Assembly: GCA_964417785.1 (NCBI GenBank)
Contig: CAYQJO010000049.1
Coordinates: forward strand, 1 to 22,460
DNA from: DAOTUL01 sp034437435
Lineage (GTDB): Bacteria > Chloroflexota > Anaerolineae > Aggregatilineales > Phototrophicaceae
DNA length: 22,460 nt
Direction: 5' to 3'
Below the pieces are notes generated by a model. It saw only the letters and a list, made by a program, of their open reading frames with translations. It was not told where the DNA came from and made no database searches. The translations under genes and the position numbers were made by a program. Below are positions 1 to 8,510 of this stretch, piece after piece (position 1 is the stretch's first letter; each line of letters opens with the position of its first letter).

Positions 1-64
1 TGCCCGATGCCGAGATGGTGGCGACGAGTACCTGGCGTCCGGTGGTGTCTTTTACTGCATCCAT
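1..64 (-). CDS. N-terminal stub of an unidentified protein, cut by the window edge
   Basis: An ATG at 64-62 lies five bases after the stop codon of the GH13 amylase gene and opens a frame that runs without stops to the window edge, giving 21 residues beginning MDAVKDTTGRQVLVATISAS. There is no clear ribosome binding site, so translation would have to be coupled to the amylase gene or begin elsewhere. The peptide is too short to assign to a family. It would be the last visible gene of the malQ-amylase unit. An out-of-frame ATG at 60-58 meets a stop after one further codon, so it is not a competing start. Confidence 0.35.
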   Translation of the reverse strand, partial: MDAVKDTTGRQVLVATISASG

Positions 65-68
65 AGGA

Positions 69-1871
69 CTATTTCGCGTAGTAGGCAAAGCCGCAAGCGG
101 GGAGAATGGCGGTAAGTACCCCACCGGCAGTGGTAGCGTCTGGCTGGTTGCCCAAAACATCGCGCCAGATGCCATCCGCATCGACCAGCAGCGGTACGGT
201 CATGGTTGCCGGTTCGGTCCCGGCGTTGAACAGCGCATACAGAATGTCGTCATCGAGTCTACGGGCAAACGCATACAGACGGCGTTCATCATCGATCAGC
301 AGGGTCACGGTGTCGCCTGTACGCAGCACCGGCGTTGTCTTGCGGCAGGTCATCACCTGTTTGAAGAAGGCCCCCAGGTCCGGGTCGAGATTATCCCAGG
401 GAATACAGCGCCGTCCATCTTCGGGGTTGGTCCCTTCCAGACCCGTTTCACCGCCATAGAAGACGGTCGGTGCACCAGGATAGGCGAACTGAAATGCCAC
501 ACACTGCTTGTAGCGGTCACGGTCGCCGCCGCAAACGGTCAGCAGCCGGTCGGTGTCGTGCGAGTCGAGAAGGTTCATCTGAGCCGGAATTGCGGGTGCA
601 GGGGTATCGCGCAGCCAGACTTGCAGCCGGTCGTCAAACTCAGAGGCAGTCAGTCGATCCTGGGCAAAGAAACCACGCACCGCCCAGGTGAAGCGATAGT
701 TCATGGTAGCGTTGAACATATCGCCGAGCAGATAGTAGGTGGCGTCGTCCCATTCTTCAGCGATTGTCCAGGCTTCCGGCTTGACCGCATCCACACGCTG
801 GCGGAAACGCTGCCAGAACACCTCGGTGTTGTCGAAGGGGACATCGGCACGCCAGCCATCAATGCCCTTCTCCAACCAGTATGCCGTCACACCATCAGGA
901 CCGAGGAAGTATTCCTCCATTTCCGGGCATTCAACAAATTCGGGCATGAAACCCAGGCCATGCCAACCATCATATTGTTCGGGCCAGTGCTGGAAATTGA
1001 ACCAGCGGTAATAAGACGATTCTTTCGACTGGCTGGCTCCGCCGCCGAACTGGCCGGTGATGTCGAAGTACACACTATCGGATGAGCAGTGGTTGAACAC
1101 CGCGTCGAGAACGATTTTGATGTCGCGCCGGTGGGCTTCTTCGATCAGCCGGTCAAAATCCGATCCGAGCATACGGTCGATTTTCATGAAGTCGATGGCT
1201 TCGTAACGGTGATTGGAGGCCGCCTCGAAAACCGGGTTGAGGTAGATGCACTCCACACCCAGTTCATCCAGATAGTCGAGTTTCTCCACGATGCCGCGCA
1301 GATCGCCGCCGAAGAAATCGCGTCCCAGTGGCGGCAGTTCCGGCGGATCACCCCATCGCTGGAACTGAGGCTCGTGTCCATATACCCCTTTCATGGCAGC
1401 GCGGGCTTCCGCTTCGGACTGGGCGCGGGCGAAACGGTCGGGGAAAATCTGGTAGACGACCATGCCTTTTATCCAATCAGCGGGCATGCGGTCGGGATCG
1501 TAGACCGCGATTTTGTAGGGCAATTCCAGCCACTCGTCGAAGATCGGTCGGTTGCCATTGGGGCTGTGCTGGTGGGCGTCATTCTGCCGCAGGTCGGTGA
1601 TGGTCTGGTCGTCTGCTTCAAAGACATATTCGACGATGGTCATCGCCATCGGCAGTCTGATCTCCGCCTGCCAGACCCCCTCAGCGGCGGCAGACATATA
1701 CACCTGCCATGTATAGTCGCGGCGAGTGTCGGTCAGCAGGACTCGTGGCTGGCTGGTGATTCCGTCCACTGTGAGGGTGACCGTGCTGTTTAGCGGTTGG
1801 GCCGGTGGCGGTTGGTGGAAAGGTCGATTGGGCCGCAGACGGCGGGCCATCTCGGAACTGATATTCGGCAT
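69..1871 (-). CDS. GH13 alpha-amylase family protein, neopullulanase/cyclomaltodextrinase type
   Basis: Predicted cytoplasmic alpha-glucan hydrolase of 600 residues that would cleave alpha-1,4 (possibly also alpha-1,6) bonds in maltodextrins, pullulan or cyclodextrins. An N-terminal beta-sandwich (about 25-125, CBM34-like) precedes a TIM barrel opening with the MVVYQIFPDRF segment (137-147) typical of subfamily GH13_20. The catalytic regions are visible: DAVFNH (256-261), GWRAD with nucleophile D343, AEEW with acid/base E372, and LLDSHD with D439; a MPEF segment (309-312) replaces the usual MPKLN of neopullulanases. A short C-terminal beta domain closes the protein. No signal peptide is seen. 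The ATG has AGGAG six bases upstream. It follows malQ by 115 bases, and the pair fits intracellular glycogen or maltodextrin breakdown. The exact substrate cannot be told from sequence. Confidence 0.9.
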   Translation of the reverse strand: MPNISSEMARRLRPNRPFHQPPPAQPLNSTVTLTVDGITSQPRVLLTDTRRDYTWQVYMSAAAEGVWQAEIRLPMAMTIVEYVFEADDQTITDLRQNDAHQHSPNGNRPIFDEWLELPYKIAVYDPDRMPADWIKGMVVYQIFPDRFARAQSEAEARAAMKGVYGHEPQFQRWGDPPELPPLGRDFFGGDLRGIVEKLDYLDELGVECIYLNPVFEAASNHRYEAIDFMKIDRMLGSDFDRLIEEAHRRDIKIVLDAVFNHCSSDSVYFDITGQFGGGASQSKESSYYRWFNFQHWPEQYDGWHGLGFMPEFVECPEMEEYFLGPDGVTAYWLEKGIDGWRADVPFDNTEVFWQRFRQRVDAVKPEAWTIAEEWDDATYYLLGDMFNATMNYRFTWAVRGFFAQDRLTASEFDDRLQVWLRDTPAPAIPAQMNLLDSHDTDRLLTVCGGDRDRYKQCVAFQFAYPGAPTVFYGGETGLEGTNPEDGRRCIPWDNLDPDLGAFFKQVMTCRKTTPVLRTGDTVTLLIDDERRLYAFARRLDDDILYALFNAGTEPATMTVPLLVDADGIWRDVLGNQPDATTAGGVLTAILPACGFAYYAK

Positions 1872-1886
1872 GTTGGCTCCTGAGAA

Positions 1887-1915
1887 AATTTACGGAAAAT
1901 TTCGACTTGCCGCAA
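1887..1915 (-). promoter_or_regulatory. Possible weak promoter of the amylase gene
   Basis: Reading the minus strand, TTGCGG (1915-1910) and TAAATT (1892-1887) are separated by 17 bases, each matching about four of six positions of the sigma70 consensus. The element sits between the hairpin after malQ and the amylase start, so the amylase could have its own transcript. Both boxes are imperfect and this AT-rich gap could produce such a match by chance. Confidence 0.25.
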
Positions 1916-1922
1916 CAAAATT

Positions 1923-1943
1923 GGCTATCATGTAATGGTAGCC
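1923..1943 (-). terminator. Weak hairpin between malQ and the amylase gene
   Basis: An eight-base inverted repeat with a five-base loop (GGCTATCA and TGGTAGCC on the plus strand). Read on the minus strand it carries one A-C mismatch and is followed by AATTTTG, a short U-run. It could act as a weak terminator or processing site after malQ. The stem pairs fully (with one G-U) only in plus-strand RNA, where no gene needs it, so the assignment is tentative. Confidence 0.3.
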
Positions 1944-1986
1944 ATCTTGTAGGTCGGGAGCAAATACTTTGATAAACATTCCAAAC

Positions 1987-3525
1987 TTACTTAACTGCCA
2001 CGTCCCCGTAAACCTCCTCGCGCTGATCGGGCTTGCGCTGGTACAACCAGGTAATGTGGGAGAGCGTTTCGGTTGGGGCGTTTTCCAGTTGTTCGGCGGT
2101 GAAGCGCCAGGTCCAGTTGCCTTTGCCGACTCCGGGTGTGTTCATCCGGGCTTCTTTTCCCAATCCCAGCACATCCTGCATCGGCATCACGAAGGTATGT
2201 CCGACTGATTGCATACCCAGGCGGGTAAACGTCCACACCGGCGCATCAACTTCAAATTGCAGATAATCGGCGATAAATGCCTTCGTCTCATTGTCAACTT
2301 CGTCATTCCACCAGCCCAGGGTGGTGTTGTTGTCGTGAGTGCCGCTGTAGACGACGGCGTTTTCAACGTGGTTGTGGGGCAGGAATGGATTCTTGGGATC
2401 GTTGGCCCAGGCGAATTGCAGCACTTTCATACCGGGCAAACCCAGTTGATCGCGCAGTTCGTGGACTTCTTTGGAGATGTCGCCCAGGTCTTCCGCGATA
2501 ATCGGTAGTTCACCGAGCGCGTCGCGGAGTGCCTGGAAAAACGCGATTCCTGGCCCTTTGACCCATTGACCGTTGATGGCGGTTTCCTCCGCTGCCGGAA
2601 TCTCCCAGTAGGCTTCAAAGCCGCGAAAATGATCGATGCGCACCAGATCAACCTGACCGAGTGTGGCCTGGAACCGGCTGATCCACCAGGGATAGCCATC
2701 GACTTTCATCTTGTCCCAGTGGTATAAGGGGTTCCCCCAGCGCTGGCCGGTCTCACTGAAGTAATCGGGTGGCACCCCGGCGACTACTTCTGGATTGCCT
2801 CTTTCATCGAGGTAGAAGTTTTCCCGGCTGGCCCATACATCGCTGCTGTCGTGGGCGACGAAAATGGGAATGTCGCCCACCAATCGGATTCCGCGCTCGT
2901 TGGCATAGCCTTTGATCTCGTACCACTGCATATGGAACACCCATTGTAGAAAGCGGTGTAAACCGATCTCGTCCTCAAGCCGCTTACGCGCCTTATCCAG
3001 CGCATCCGGTTTGCGCAGGGCCAGGTCTTCACGCCATTCCACCCAGGGCTTGCCCTTAAACTCGCCTTTGATGGCGACATATAAACTGTAGTCATCCAAC
3101 CAGTAGTTATTGATCTCGGTCCAGTGTGCGTAGGACTGTTTTTGTGCATCGGTCGCCTGGGTCAGATACCGCTGGTAGGCCAGTTGGAGCTTTTCGGTGT
3201 GGTATTGGATCACCCAGCCATAATCGACATAATCCGCCGGGAAATCGGGTACGTCGTTCAGGTCCTGTGGTGTGAGCCAACCTTCACTGATCAGCTTATC
3301 CAGACTGATCAAATTGCTGTTGCCGGCGAATGCTGAAAGGCATTGGTAGGGCGAATCGCCGTAGCTGGTGGGTCCCAGAGGCAAAACCTGCCAGATGGTT
3401 TGGCCGGTTTCGTGGAGCCAATCGACAAAGCGGTAAGCATATTCACCCAGATCACCGATTCCATATCGTCCGGGTAAAGAGGTGGGGTGCAGCAAAATCC
3501 CGCTGGAGCGCGGAAACAAGGTCAT
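1987..3525 (-). CDS. malQ: 4-alpha-glucanotransferase (amylomaltase, GH77)
   Basis: Transfers alpha-1,4-glucan segments between maltodextrins with release of glucose, in the cytoplasm. The 512 residues match the usual short bacterial amylomaltase, without extra N-terminal domains. Diagnostic segments are SGILLHPTSLPG near the N-terminus, the nucleophile in VRIDHFRGF (D298), the acid/base in IIAEDLG (E345), the transition-state aspartate in GTHDNNTT (D398) and the late RMNTPG motif (460-465). The chosen ATG at 3525 has AAGGGAT about seven bases upstream; a TTG six codons earlier stays open but would bury this ribosome binding site in coding sequence. It lies 57 bases after the acetamidase gene and precedes a GH13 amylase. 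Together these would interconvert maltodextrins for glycogen or starch use. Confidence 0.95.
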   Translation of the reverse strand: MTLFPRSSGILLHPTSLPGRYGIGDLGEYAYRFVDWLHETGQTIWQVLPLGPTSYGDSPYQCLSAFAGNSNLISLDKLISEGWLTPQDLNDVPDFPADYVDYGWVIQYHTEKLQLAYQRYLTQATDAQKQSYAHWTEINNYWLDDYSLYVAIKGEFKGKPWVEWREDLALRKPDALDKARKRLEDEIGLHRFLQWVFHMQWYEIKGYANERGIRLVGDIPIFVAHDSSDVWASRENFYLDERGNPEVVAGVPPDYFSETGQRWGNPLYHWDKMKVDGYPWWISRFQATLGQVDLVRIDHFRGFEAYWEIPAAEETAINGQWVKGPGIAFFQALRDALGELPIIAEDLGDISKEVHELRDQLGLPGMKVLQFAWANDPKNPFLPHNHVENAVVYSGTHDNNTTLGWWNDEVDNETKAFIADYLQFEVDAPVWTFTRLGMQSVGHTFVMPMQDVLGLGKEARMNTPGVGKGNWTWRFTAEQLENAPTETLSHITWLYQRKPDQREEVYGDVAVK

Positions 3526-3582
3526 ATCAAAATCCCTTCGCAATAAATTCGCCCGACGATGTTAACGGAGAACGCCGGGGGA

Positions 3583-4494
3583 TTAAAGGACGTGTTTCGG
3601 CATCTTGCAGATCATCGTATATGCCGGATCGTAGACGTTGCCGACTTCATAGCGCACCCACAGGCCCATCAACGCACCGACACCAACCGGGTCCAGATTG
3701 TAATCTTCCTGGAGCCAGCGCGACATCTCGGTGGTGGCATGTTGCAATGCCTGATCCAGCGGGCGGGCGTTGCCAGCGGTGAAGATGAACTCATCGTCCT
3801 CTCCACGCGGCCAGTAGATCGTCTTGCCCTTGAGCAGGCGCACGGTGAACTGGACTTCCAGCGGCGTCTCGATGCCCATACCGGCGATCTCGCCATCGCC
3901 TTGCAGCGCGTGACCGTCGCCCAGGTGAAAGAGTGCGCCGGGAACAAATACCGGTAGATAAGCCGTCACACCCTGGCGGAAGCCGCGATAATCCATGTTG
4001 CCGCCGTGTGTGCCGGAGGTAAAAGTTGTGATGGCCTGATCGTCTTCCGGGGCGACGCCGAATGACCCCACCATCGGCTCCATTGGGAATGTGACTTCGC
4101 CCAGGCTGGTGTCGATGCGTACCATCGTTACAGTGCGGTCGGCGTGGTTCAAGCGCCATTCCAGTCGCGGACTTTGCAGCGGGAGTTCCGGCACATAGCC
4201 TGGATCAACGGTCATCGGCTGCAAGGTGGTGCCGCCGAGAGCGGTCTCGCGCTCCCGGTGCGGATCAACCCGGTCGAAATGCACCGCCAGGGTGTCGCCG
4301 GGTTCAGCGCCTTCAATGTAAAAGGGTCCTGTCTGGGGATTGGTCACAGCTACCTGACGCTGGCCGTGTGCGTCATAGCCCCAGGCATCAACGGTGGTGG
4401 TCATCACGCTGTCACCGTCCGCGATGGTTAGCACCGGCTCATGTGATCCGAATGTGCCATGATAATGTGTTGGGGTAAAGCGATGAATGGTCAT
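3583..4494 (-). CDS. Acetamidase/formamidase family protein
   Basis: Predicted metal-dependent amidase of the FmdA/AmdA family, hydrolysing formamide, acetamide or a related short amide to acid and ammonia in the cytoplasm. The 303 residues are typical of the shorter family branch. Recognisable segments are GAEPGDTLAV (62-71), the GTHGGNMDYR block (161-170) and FHLGDGHALQGDGEI (189-203), which hold the conserved His/Asp/Glu residues of the family's active site; the C-terminal segment GALMGLWVRYEVGNVYDP also fits. The ATG shares an ATGA overlap with the stop of the upstream DUF4058 gene, so the two are translationally coupled. There is no amide transporter or nitrogen regulator nearby, so the physiological amide is unknown. 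Confidence 0.9.
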   Translation of the reverse strand: MTIHRFTPTHYHGTFGSHEPVLTIADGDSVMTTTVDAWGYDAHGQRQVAVTNPQTGPFYIEGAEPGDTLAVHFDRVDPHRERETALGGTTLQPMTVDPGYVPELPLQSPRLEWRLNHADRTVTMVRIDTSLGEVTFPMEPMVGSFGVAPEDDQAITTFTSGTHGGNMDYRGFRQGVTAYLPVFVPGALFHLGDGHALQGDGEIAGMGIETPLEVQFTVRLLKGKTIYWPRGEDDEFIFTAGNARPLDQALQHATTEMSRWLQEDYNLDPVGVGALMGLWVRYEVGNVYDPAYTMICKMPKHVL

Positions 4495-5243
4495 AAGCTC
4501 TCGTCTTTTTTTGCACGCTGCATAACGGTCTGGATGCGATCCTGATCGGTGGGTGAATATGTATCGAATCGGTCGGGTTGTTGGGCGTAATCGACGCGAT
4601 ACGCATAAGCGTTGATACTGGTGAAGGTATCCTGATACACCTGGTTGAGGTCGAGCGGTAGAACATCGTCGCCTGCCAGCGGGATGTCTATCACCGGGAT
4701 CGGCGTATCCACCGAAAAAGCGAAGGTTCGCGCTGTACCATCGTCGAACGATGGTACCGGGTCGCTGATGGTGACATTGTAGGGATAAGACCCCGTCTCT
4801 TGCGGATAGCGCGGCAGACCTTTCACCGGTGAAGGGGATTGGTGCAGATAGTCGATCTCGATCAAGCGCAAGCCACTGCGCAAGGTAGCAATCCGCTTTT
4901 CCCGATATTGAAGGTAGCCGTCCCCGACCTTATTAGAGGGTGAAAGCAGTTCAATGCGGGTGATGGGCCGACCCAGTGGTGTGACAGCATCACCCAGTTG
5001 GTATATCACCAACGCCTGATAGTACATTTCGTCGTCAAGTTCGACCGTATCCGGGTGAAATTCCTGGATTTGCAGGGATTGCTCGGTATCGACCACATAG
5101 CCAGGTGGCAGAGATTCGCTGATCGCCTGCCCGATGCGGGCAATGTGGTTATTGTGGAATCCCGTCCACCCGGAATGTGCCTGAAAATAGCTCATCAAGT
5201 GAGCGTTGATGCCCCGGTATTGATTCTGTGCCAGCCGCATCAT
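4491..5243 (-). CDS. DUF4058 family protein
   Basis: A 250-residue soluble protein recognised as DUF4058 from the block around ITRIELLSPSNK (94-105), the following YREKR (112-116) and LIEIDYLH (127-134). An acidic residue, then Lys, then an EID strand resembles the layout of PD-(D/E)XK nuclease-like folds; that link is an inference from motif spacing. No function is established for the family. The start is ATG at 5243 or the adjacent ATG at 5240, preceded by ACGGGA. The gene begins 28 bases after the histidine kinase stop and overlaps the acetamidase start by four bases, placing it between a sensor and an amidase in one transcript. There is no signal peptide or membrane segment. Confidence 0.85.
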   Translation of the reverse strand: MMRLAQNQYRGINAHLMSYFQAHSGWTGFHNNHIARIGQAISESLPPGYVVDTEQSLQIQEFHPDTVELDDEMYYQALVIYQLGDAVTPLGRPITRIELLSPSNKVGDGYLQYREKRIATLRSGLRLIEIDYLHQSPSPVKGLPRYPQETGSYPYNVTISDPVPSFDDGTARTFAFSVDTPIPVIDIPLAGDDVLPLDLNQVYQDTFTSINAYAYRVDYAQQPDRFDTYSPTDQDRIQTVMQRAKKDESL

Positions 5244-5271
5244 ATGGTATCCCGTTCAACCGCCGCTGTGC

Positions 5272-7188
5272 TTATTGTAACGGCAGGCGAATGATAAAGG
5301 TACTGCCCACGCCAGATTCGCTTTCTACCGTGATGGTCCCACCGGCTTTTTCCACACTCTTACGTGCAATCGGCAGTCCCAGACCGAATCCGGGAGTGGT
5401 ATGCGATTCGTCCCGGCGATAGAAGCGCTCGAATATCCGATCCAGGTCGGCTTGCGGGATGCCATCGCCGGTATCCTGAACATGGATCACAATTGCATCG
5501 CCCTCGTTGTCAGCGGAGATGGTCACACAGCCATCAGCCGGAGTGTAACGGATCGCGTTTTCAGCGACATGATGCAGCGCCTGCCACAATTCAAAACGGT
5601 TGCCCATAACCTGAAGCATATGTTTGGGCAGATGAAGCTGAAAATCCAGATTCTTTTCCTGAGACCGCTCGTGCAGTGCCGTGAACAGGTCATGCAGCAT
5701 GAGATTTAAATTGATCCGTTCGATCTCATCAACATAATCGGTATCCAGGCGGGTCATGGTGACCAGCGCATCCACCAGCGTCAGAATCCGGTTTGACTCG
5801 GTCTTGATGGCTTCCATGTTCTGAAAACACCGTTGCGGGTCGCCGCTGCGCTGCGCCAGATAAATCTTGGTGTTAATCAGTGAGAGTGGCGTGCGGAACT
5901 CGTGATAGGCATCTCTGATAAACTCACGCAGGACATGCATCCGCTTGCGTTCGGCAGCCAGTTCAATACGCTGCTGTTCCGCCATTTTGCGCTCGGTGAT
6001 GTCTTCTGCAATACAGACTTCACGGTAAACATTGCCCTGGTCGTCGTGGATCGGAAAAGTCTGCCTGGCGATCCAGCGGGTTTCTCCGTCAGGGCGGGTA
6101 ACCTGAAATTCGGACTCGTCCACGAGCAGTTTATCCAACAGGTCCGGCTGCGTGTACAGTGATGCGACGGGCTGCTGCCATACAGTCTCGAAGGTCGGAC
6201 TGACATACAGCAGCGATCCGTGAACCACATCACGAACAAAAATGACCGCATGGATGTTCTCGGCAATCTGGCGAAATCGTTCTTCGCTTTCGCGCAGGGC
6301 ATCATCGGTGCGTTTGCGCACACACAAATGACCGACCAATGCACCATAGAGCGCCAGAATTTCGACATGATACGACCTGAGCGGTTCATGCCGCAGCAGA
6401 TTGTCCGTCACAATCCAGCCAATGCGCTGATCACCATTGCGCAAAAAAGTTCGCGCCCGCCATCCTAGCCCGACATGAGTCTGGCGTTCATCCCGCAGTG
6501 GAATATTGTCTGTGACAGTGACATTCTGGTCTGAGTCAAAATCGACACAGAAGGACTCGATAGGGTGGACAATGTGACGTTCATCACGGATGTTGCCGTC
6601 TTCACCGATACCAAAACCACCCCGTACAACAGTAGGGTCCGCTTCGTCGATAAACCAGCAGCCAATACGGTCAAATCCCAGGCGCTTTTGTCCCAGTTCA
6701 ACCGCCAAACGGCACAGATCATCAAATGAGACCGTGTTGGAAAGCGTAATGCTGACTTCGTTCAGGGCTTTTAGCCCTTCTTGAAGCCGCCGCCGGTCGG
6801 TGATGTCGCGCCCAATACCGGCGATGTGGGTGATGTCGCCGGAGGCATCATATAAGGGAATCTTGGTCGTCAGATACCAGCGCACACGCCCCTGAGCGTC
6901 CAAGACCTGTTCTTCAATATCAATCAATGGGTCGCCGGATTCAAAGATGCGCTGCTCATCTTCGTAGTATTTTTGCGCCAACTCCGAAGGATAGAAGTCG
7001 AAGTCGGTTTTGCCTATCGCTGCGTCGGTATCCAGAAGATCAGCCTGCGCCCGGTTGACCAATACCATCTTGCTATGTTTATCTTTGGCGTAAATGGTAT
7101 TCGGTAGATGATTGATGACCGCACGCAGCAGTTCGATTTCTGCTTCCAGTTCGGCAACCCGCTGTTCCAGCCTGTCTTGTTCCACCAT
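5272..7188 (-). CDS. Cytosolic PAS-GAF-PAS sensor histidine kinase
   Basis: A 638-residue soluble sensor kinase. After a short coiled coil (about 3-24) come a PAS/PAC domain ending near RDITDRRR (127-134), a GAF-like domain (about 140-290), a second PAS/PAC domain ending near AEDITERK (394-401), a HisKA dimerisation domain with phospho-acceptor His429 in DAYHEFRTPLSLI, and a HATPase_c domain with N box (Asn544), G1 DTGDGIP (572-578), F box IFERFYR and G2 GFGLGLP (600-606). No transmembrane helix is present, so it senses a cytosolic signal. An in-frame ATG at 7284 is rejected because it lies inside the upstream terminator hairpin and before the promoter. There is no adjacent response regulator, so the kinase is an orphan. 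It heads the transcript that continues into DUF4058 and acetamidase. Confidence 0.93.
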   Translation of the reverse strand: MVEQDRLEQRVAELEAEIELLRAVINHLPNTIYAKDKHSKMVLVNRAQADLLDTDAAIGKTDFDFYPSELAQKYYEDEQRIFESGDPLIDIEEQVLDAQGRVRWYLTTKIPLYDASGDITHIAGIGRDITDRRRLQEGLKALNEVSITLSNTVSFDDLCRLAVELGQKRLGFDRIGCWFIDEADPTVVRGGFGIGEDGNIRDERHIVHPIESFCVDFDSDQNVTVTDNIPLRDERQTHVGLGWRARTFLRNGDQRIGWIVTDNLLRHEPLRSYHVEILALYGALVGHLCVRKRTDDALRESEERFRQIAENIHAVIFVRDVVHGSLLYVSPTFETVWQQPVASLYTQPDLLDKLLVDESEFQVTRPDGETRWIARQTFPIHDDQGNVYREVCIAEDITERKMAEQQRIELAAERKRMHVLREFIRDAYHEFRTPLSLINTKIYLAQRSGDPQRCFQNMEAIKTESNRILTLVDALVTMTRLDTDYVDEIERINLNLMLHDLFTALHERSQEKNLDFQLHLPKHMLQVMGNRFELWQALHHVAENAIRYTPADGCVTISADNEGDAIVIHVQDTGDGIPQADLDRIFERFYRRDESHTTPGFGLGLPIARKSVEKAGGTITVESESGVGSTFIIRLPLQ

Positions 7189-7224
7189 AGTAACTGCTCT
7201 ATTGGTAAAAGTATTGCAAGAGAG

Positions 7225-7253
7225 ATTATATATGATGGAGGAAAAATTGAGAA
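7225..7253 (-). promoter_or_regulatory. Sigma70-type promoter of the histidine kinase transcript
   Basis: On the minus strand a consensus TATAAT (7230-7225) lies 17 bases after TTCTCA (7253-7248), which matches four of six -35 positions. The predicted start of transcription near 7218 leaves about 30 bases before the kinase ATG at 7188. It sits just after the hairpin that ends the thiolase transcript. Confidence 0.65.
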
Positions 7254-7271
7254 GTTGGGATGTTTTATCGC

Positions 7272-7300
7272 ACGGGAACCACAATCAACGCGGTTCCCGT
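7272..7300 (-). terminator. Hairpin ending the beta-oxidation operon
   Basis: A perfect nine-base inverted repeat, ACGGGAACC and GGTTCCCGT, extended by three inner pairs (two G-U) to a 12-pair stem with a TTGAT loop, ten bases after the thiolase stop. The U-tract is poor (GCGATAAAAC follows, with a T-run only farther on), so it may be an inefficient or factor-assisted terminator, or a 3' end stabiliser. A promoter follows immediately. Confidence 0.6.
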
Positions 7301-7310
7301 ATGCGTTGTG

Positions 7311-8495
7311 CTAACTCAAATTCTCGAAGATACCGGCGGCTCCCATGCCACCACCGATGCACATCGTCACCAGGCCGTACTTACTGTTCTGGCGCTGCAT
7401 CTCGTGCATCAACTGGACGCTGAGTTTGGCCCCCGTGCAGCCTAACGGATGGCCGAGCGCAATCGCGCCACCGTTGACGTTGACGATCTCCGGGTCGAAA
7501 TCCAGGTCACGGATAACGGCCAGCGACTGCGAAGCAAACGCCTCGTTAAGTTCAATCAGGTCGATGTCGTCCAGCGTCATCCCGGCGCGTTTGAGAACAC
7601 GCGGCACGGCAGCAACCGGGCCAATGCCCATCACCTCCGGCGGCACACCACCGACATTGAAACCGACAAAGCGCATCAGCGGCTTCAAGCCCAGTTCGGC
7701 GGCTTTGCTGGCTTCCATCACGATCACCCCGGCGGCTCCATCGCTGAGCGGACTGGAATTACCGGCGGTCACACGCCCTTTCTGGTTGAAGGCCGGACGC
7801 AGCCTCGCCAGCCCCTCAATGGTTGTTTCGCGGCGTAAATGCTCGTCCTGCTTGAGGACCATCGTCTTCGTGGTCGGCAGGCCGTCCTCGCCCAACACCG
7901 TTTCCTCCCATTCAAAGGGAACGATTTCCTCATCGAAACGGCCTGCGTCCACTGCTGCCGCCGCTTTCATGTGGCTGCGGTAGGCGAACTCATCCATGTC
8001 TTCGCGGGAGATGGCGTATTGATCCGCGACCCGTTCGGCGGTATGACCCATGCCCATGTAGACATTGGGGTTGTTTTCCGCCAGATGGGGATTGGGGCTG
8101 AGGTGATGGCCCGTCATCGGCACCAGTGACATGGTTTCCGCACCACCGGCAATGATAATGTCCGCACCGTTAGCGATGATTCGCTCGGCGGCGATGGCGA
8201 TGGTCTGAAGCCCGCTGGAACAGAAGCGATTCACGGTCTGCGCCGGGACCTCCACCGGCAGACCGGCGCGAATCGAGACGATCCGCCCGAAGTTCATCCC
8301 CTGGGAGCCTTCGGTCATGGCACAGCCGATAATCACATCATCAATCTCTTTAGGATCGAGTTTGCCGTCGGTCTTTTTGAGCAAATCCTGGATGACGGTC
8401 GCCGCCATATCCTCGGAGCGCACATTCCTGGTCGAGCCGCGCACCGCCTTCCCGACGGCGGTGCGTGACCCGGCGACAATCACTGCTTCACGCAT
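7311..8495 (-). CDS. fadA: Acetyl-CoA C-acyltransferase (3-ketoacyl-CoA thiolase)
   Basis: Catalyses the last step of beta-oxidation, thiolytic cleavage of 3-ketoacyl-CoA to acetyl-CoA and a shortened acyl-CoA. The 394 residues match the usual thiolase length. The acyl-accepting cysteine is C92 in NRFCSSGLQ, the NEAF motif is at 317-320, H349 lies in GGAIALGHPLGCTG, and the second catalytic cysteine is C379 in CIGGGMG. AGAGAGG precedes the ATG. It starts 15 bases after the FadN-type gene and closes the operon, so degradative use is more likely than acetoacetyl-CoA biosynthesis. Chain-length preference cannot be read from the sequence. Confidence 0.95.
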   Translation of the reverse strand: MREAVIVAGSRTAVGKAVRGSTRNVRSEDMAATVIQDLLKKTDGKLDPKEIDDVIIGCAMTEGSQGMNFGRIVSIRAGLPVEVPAQTVNRFCSSGLQTIAIAAERIIANGADIIIAGGAETMSLVPMTGHHLSPNPHLAENNPNVYMGMGHTAERVADQYAISREDMDEFAYRSHMKAAAAVDAGRFDEEIVPFEWEETVLGEDGLPTTKTMVLKQDEHLRRETTIEGLARLRPAFNQKGRVTAGNSSPLSDGAAGVIVMEASKAAELGLKPLMRFVGFNVGGVPPEVMGIGPVAAVPRVLKRAGMTLDDIDLIELNEAFASQSLAVIRDLDFDPEIVNVNGGAIALGHPLGCTGAKLSVQLMHEMQRQNSKYGLVTMCIGGGMGAAGIFENLS

Positions 8496-8510
8496 TATCT
8501 TTATCCTCTC

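Noticed and set aside
15..1085. A 356-codon open frame on the plus strand opposite the GH13 amylase
   Set aside because: It lies entirely antisense to a gene with all catalytic motifs, shows no recognisable domain, and arises from codon bias of the opposite strand. Similar long antisense frames at 10065-10904 and 19606-20511 were rejected for the same reason.
3526..3543. TTG start for malQ six codons upstream of the chosen ATG
   Set aside because: The AAGGGAT ribosome binding site falls between the TTG and the ATG at the right distance for the ATG, and the added residues are not part of the conserved GH77 N-terminus.
7189..7284. 32-residue N-terminal extension of the histidine kinase
   Set aside because: It would start inside the terminator hairpin of the preceding operon and upstream of the TATAAT promoter, and its sequence has no domain character.
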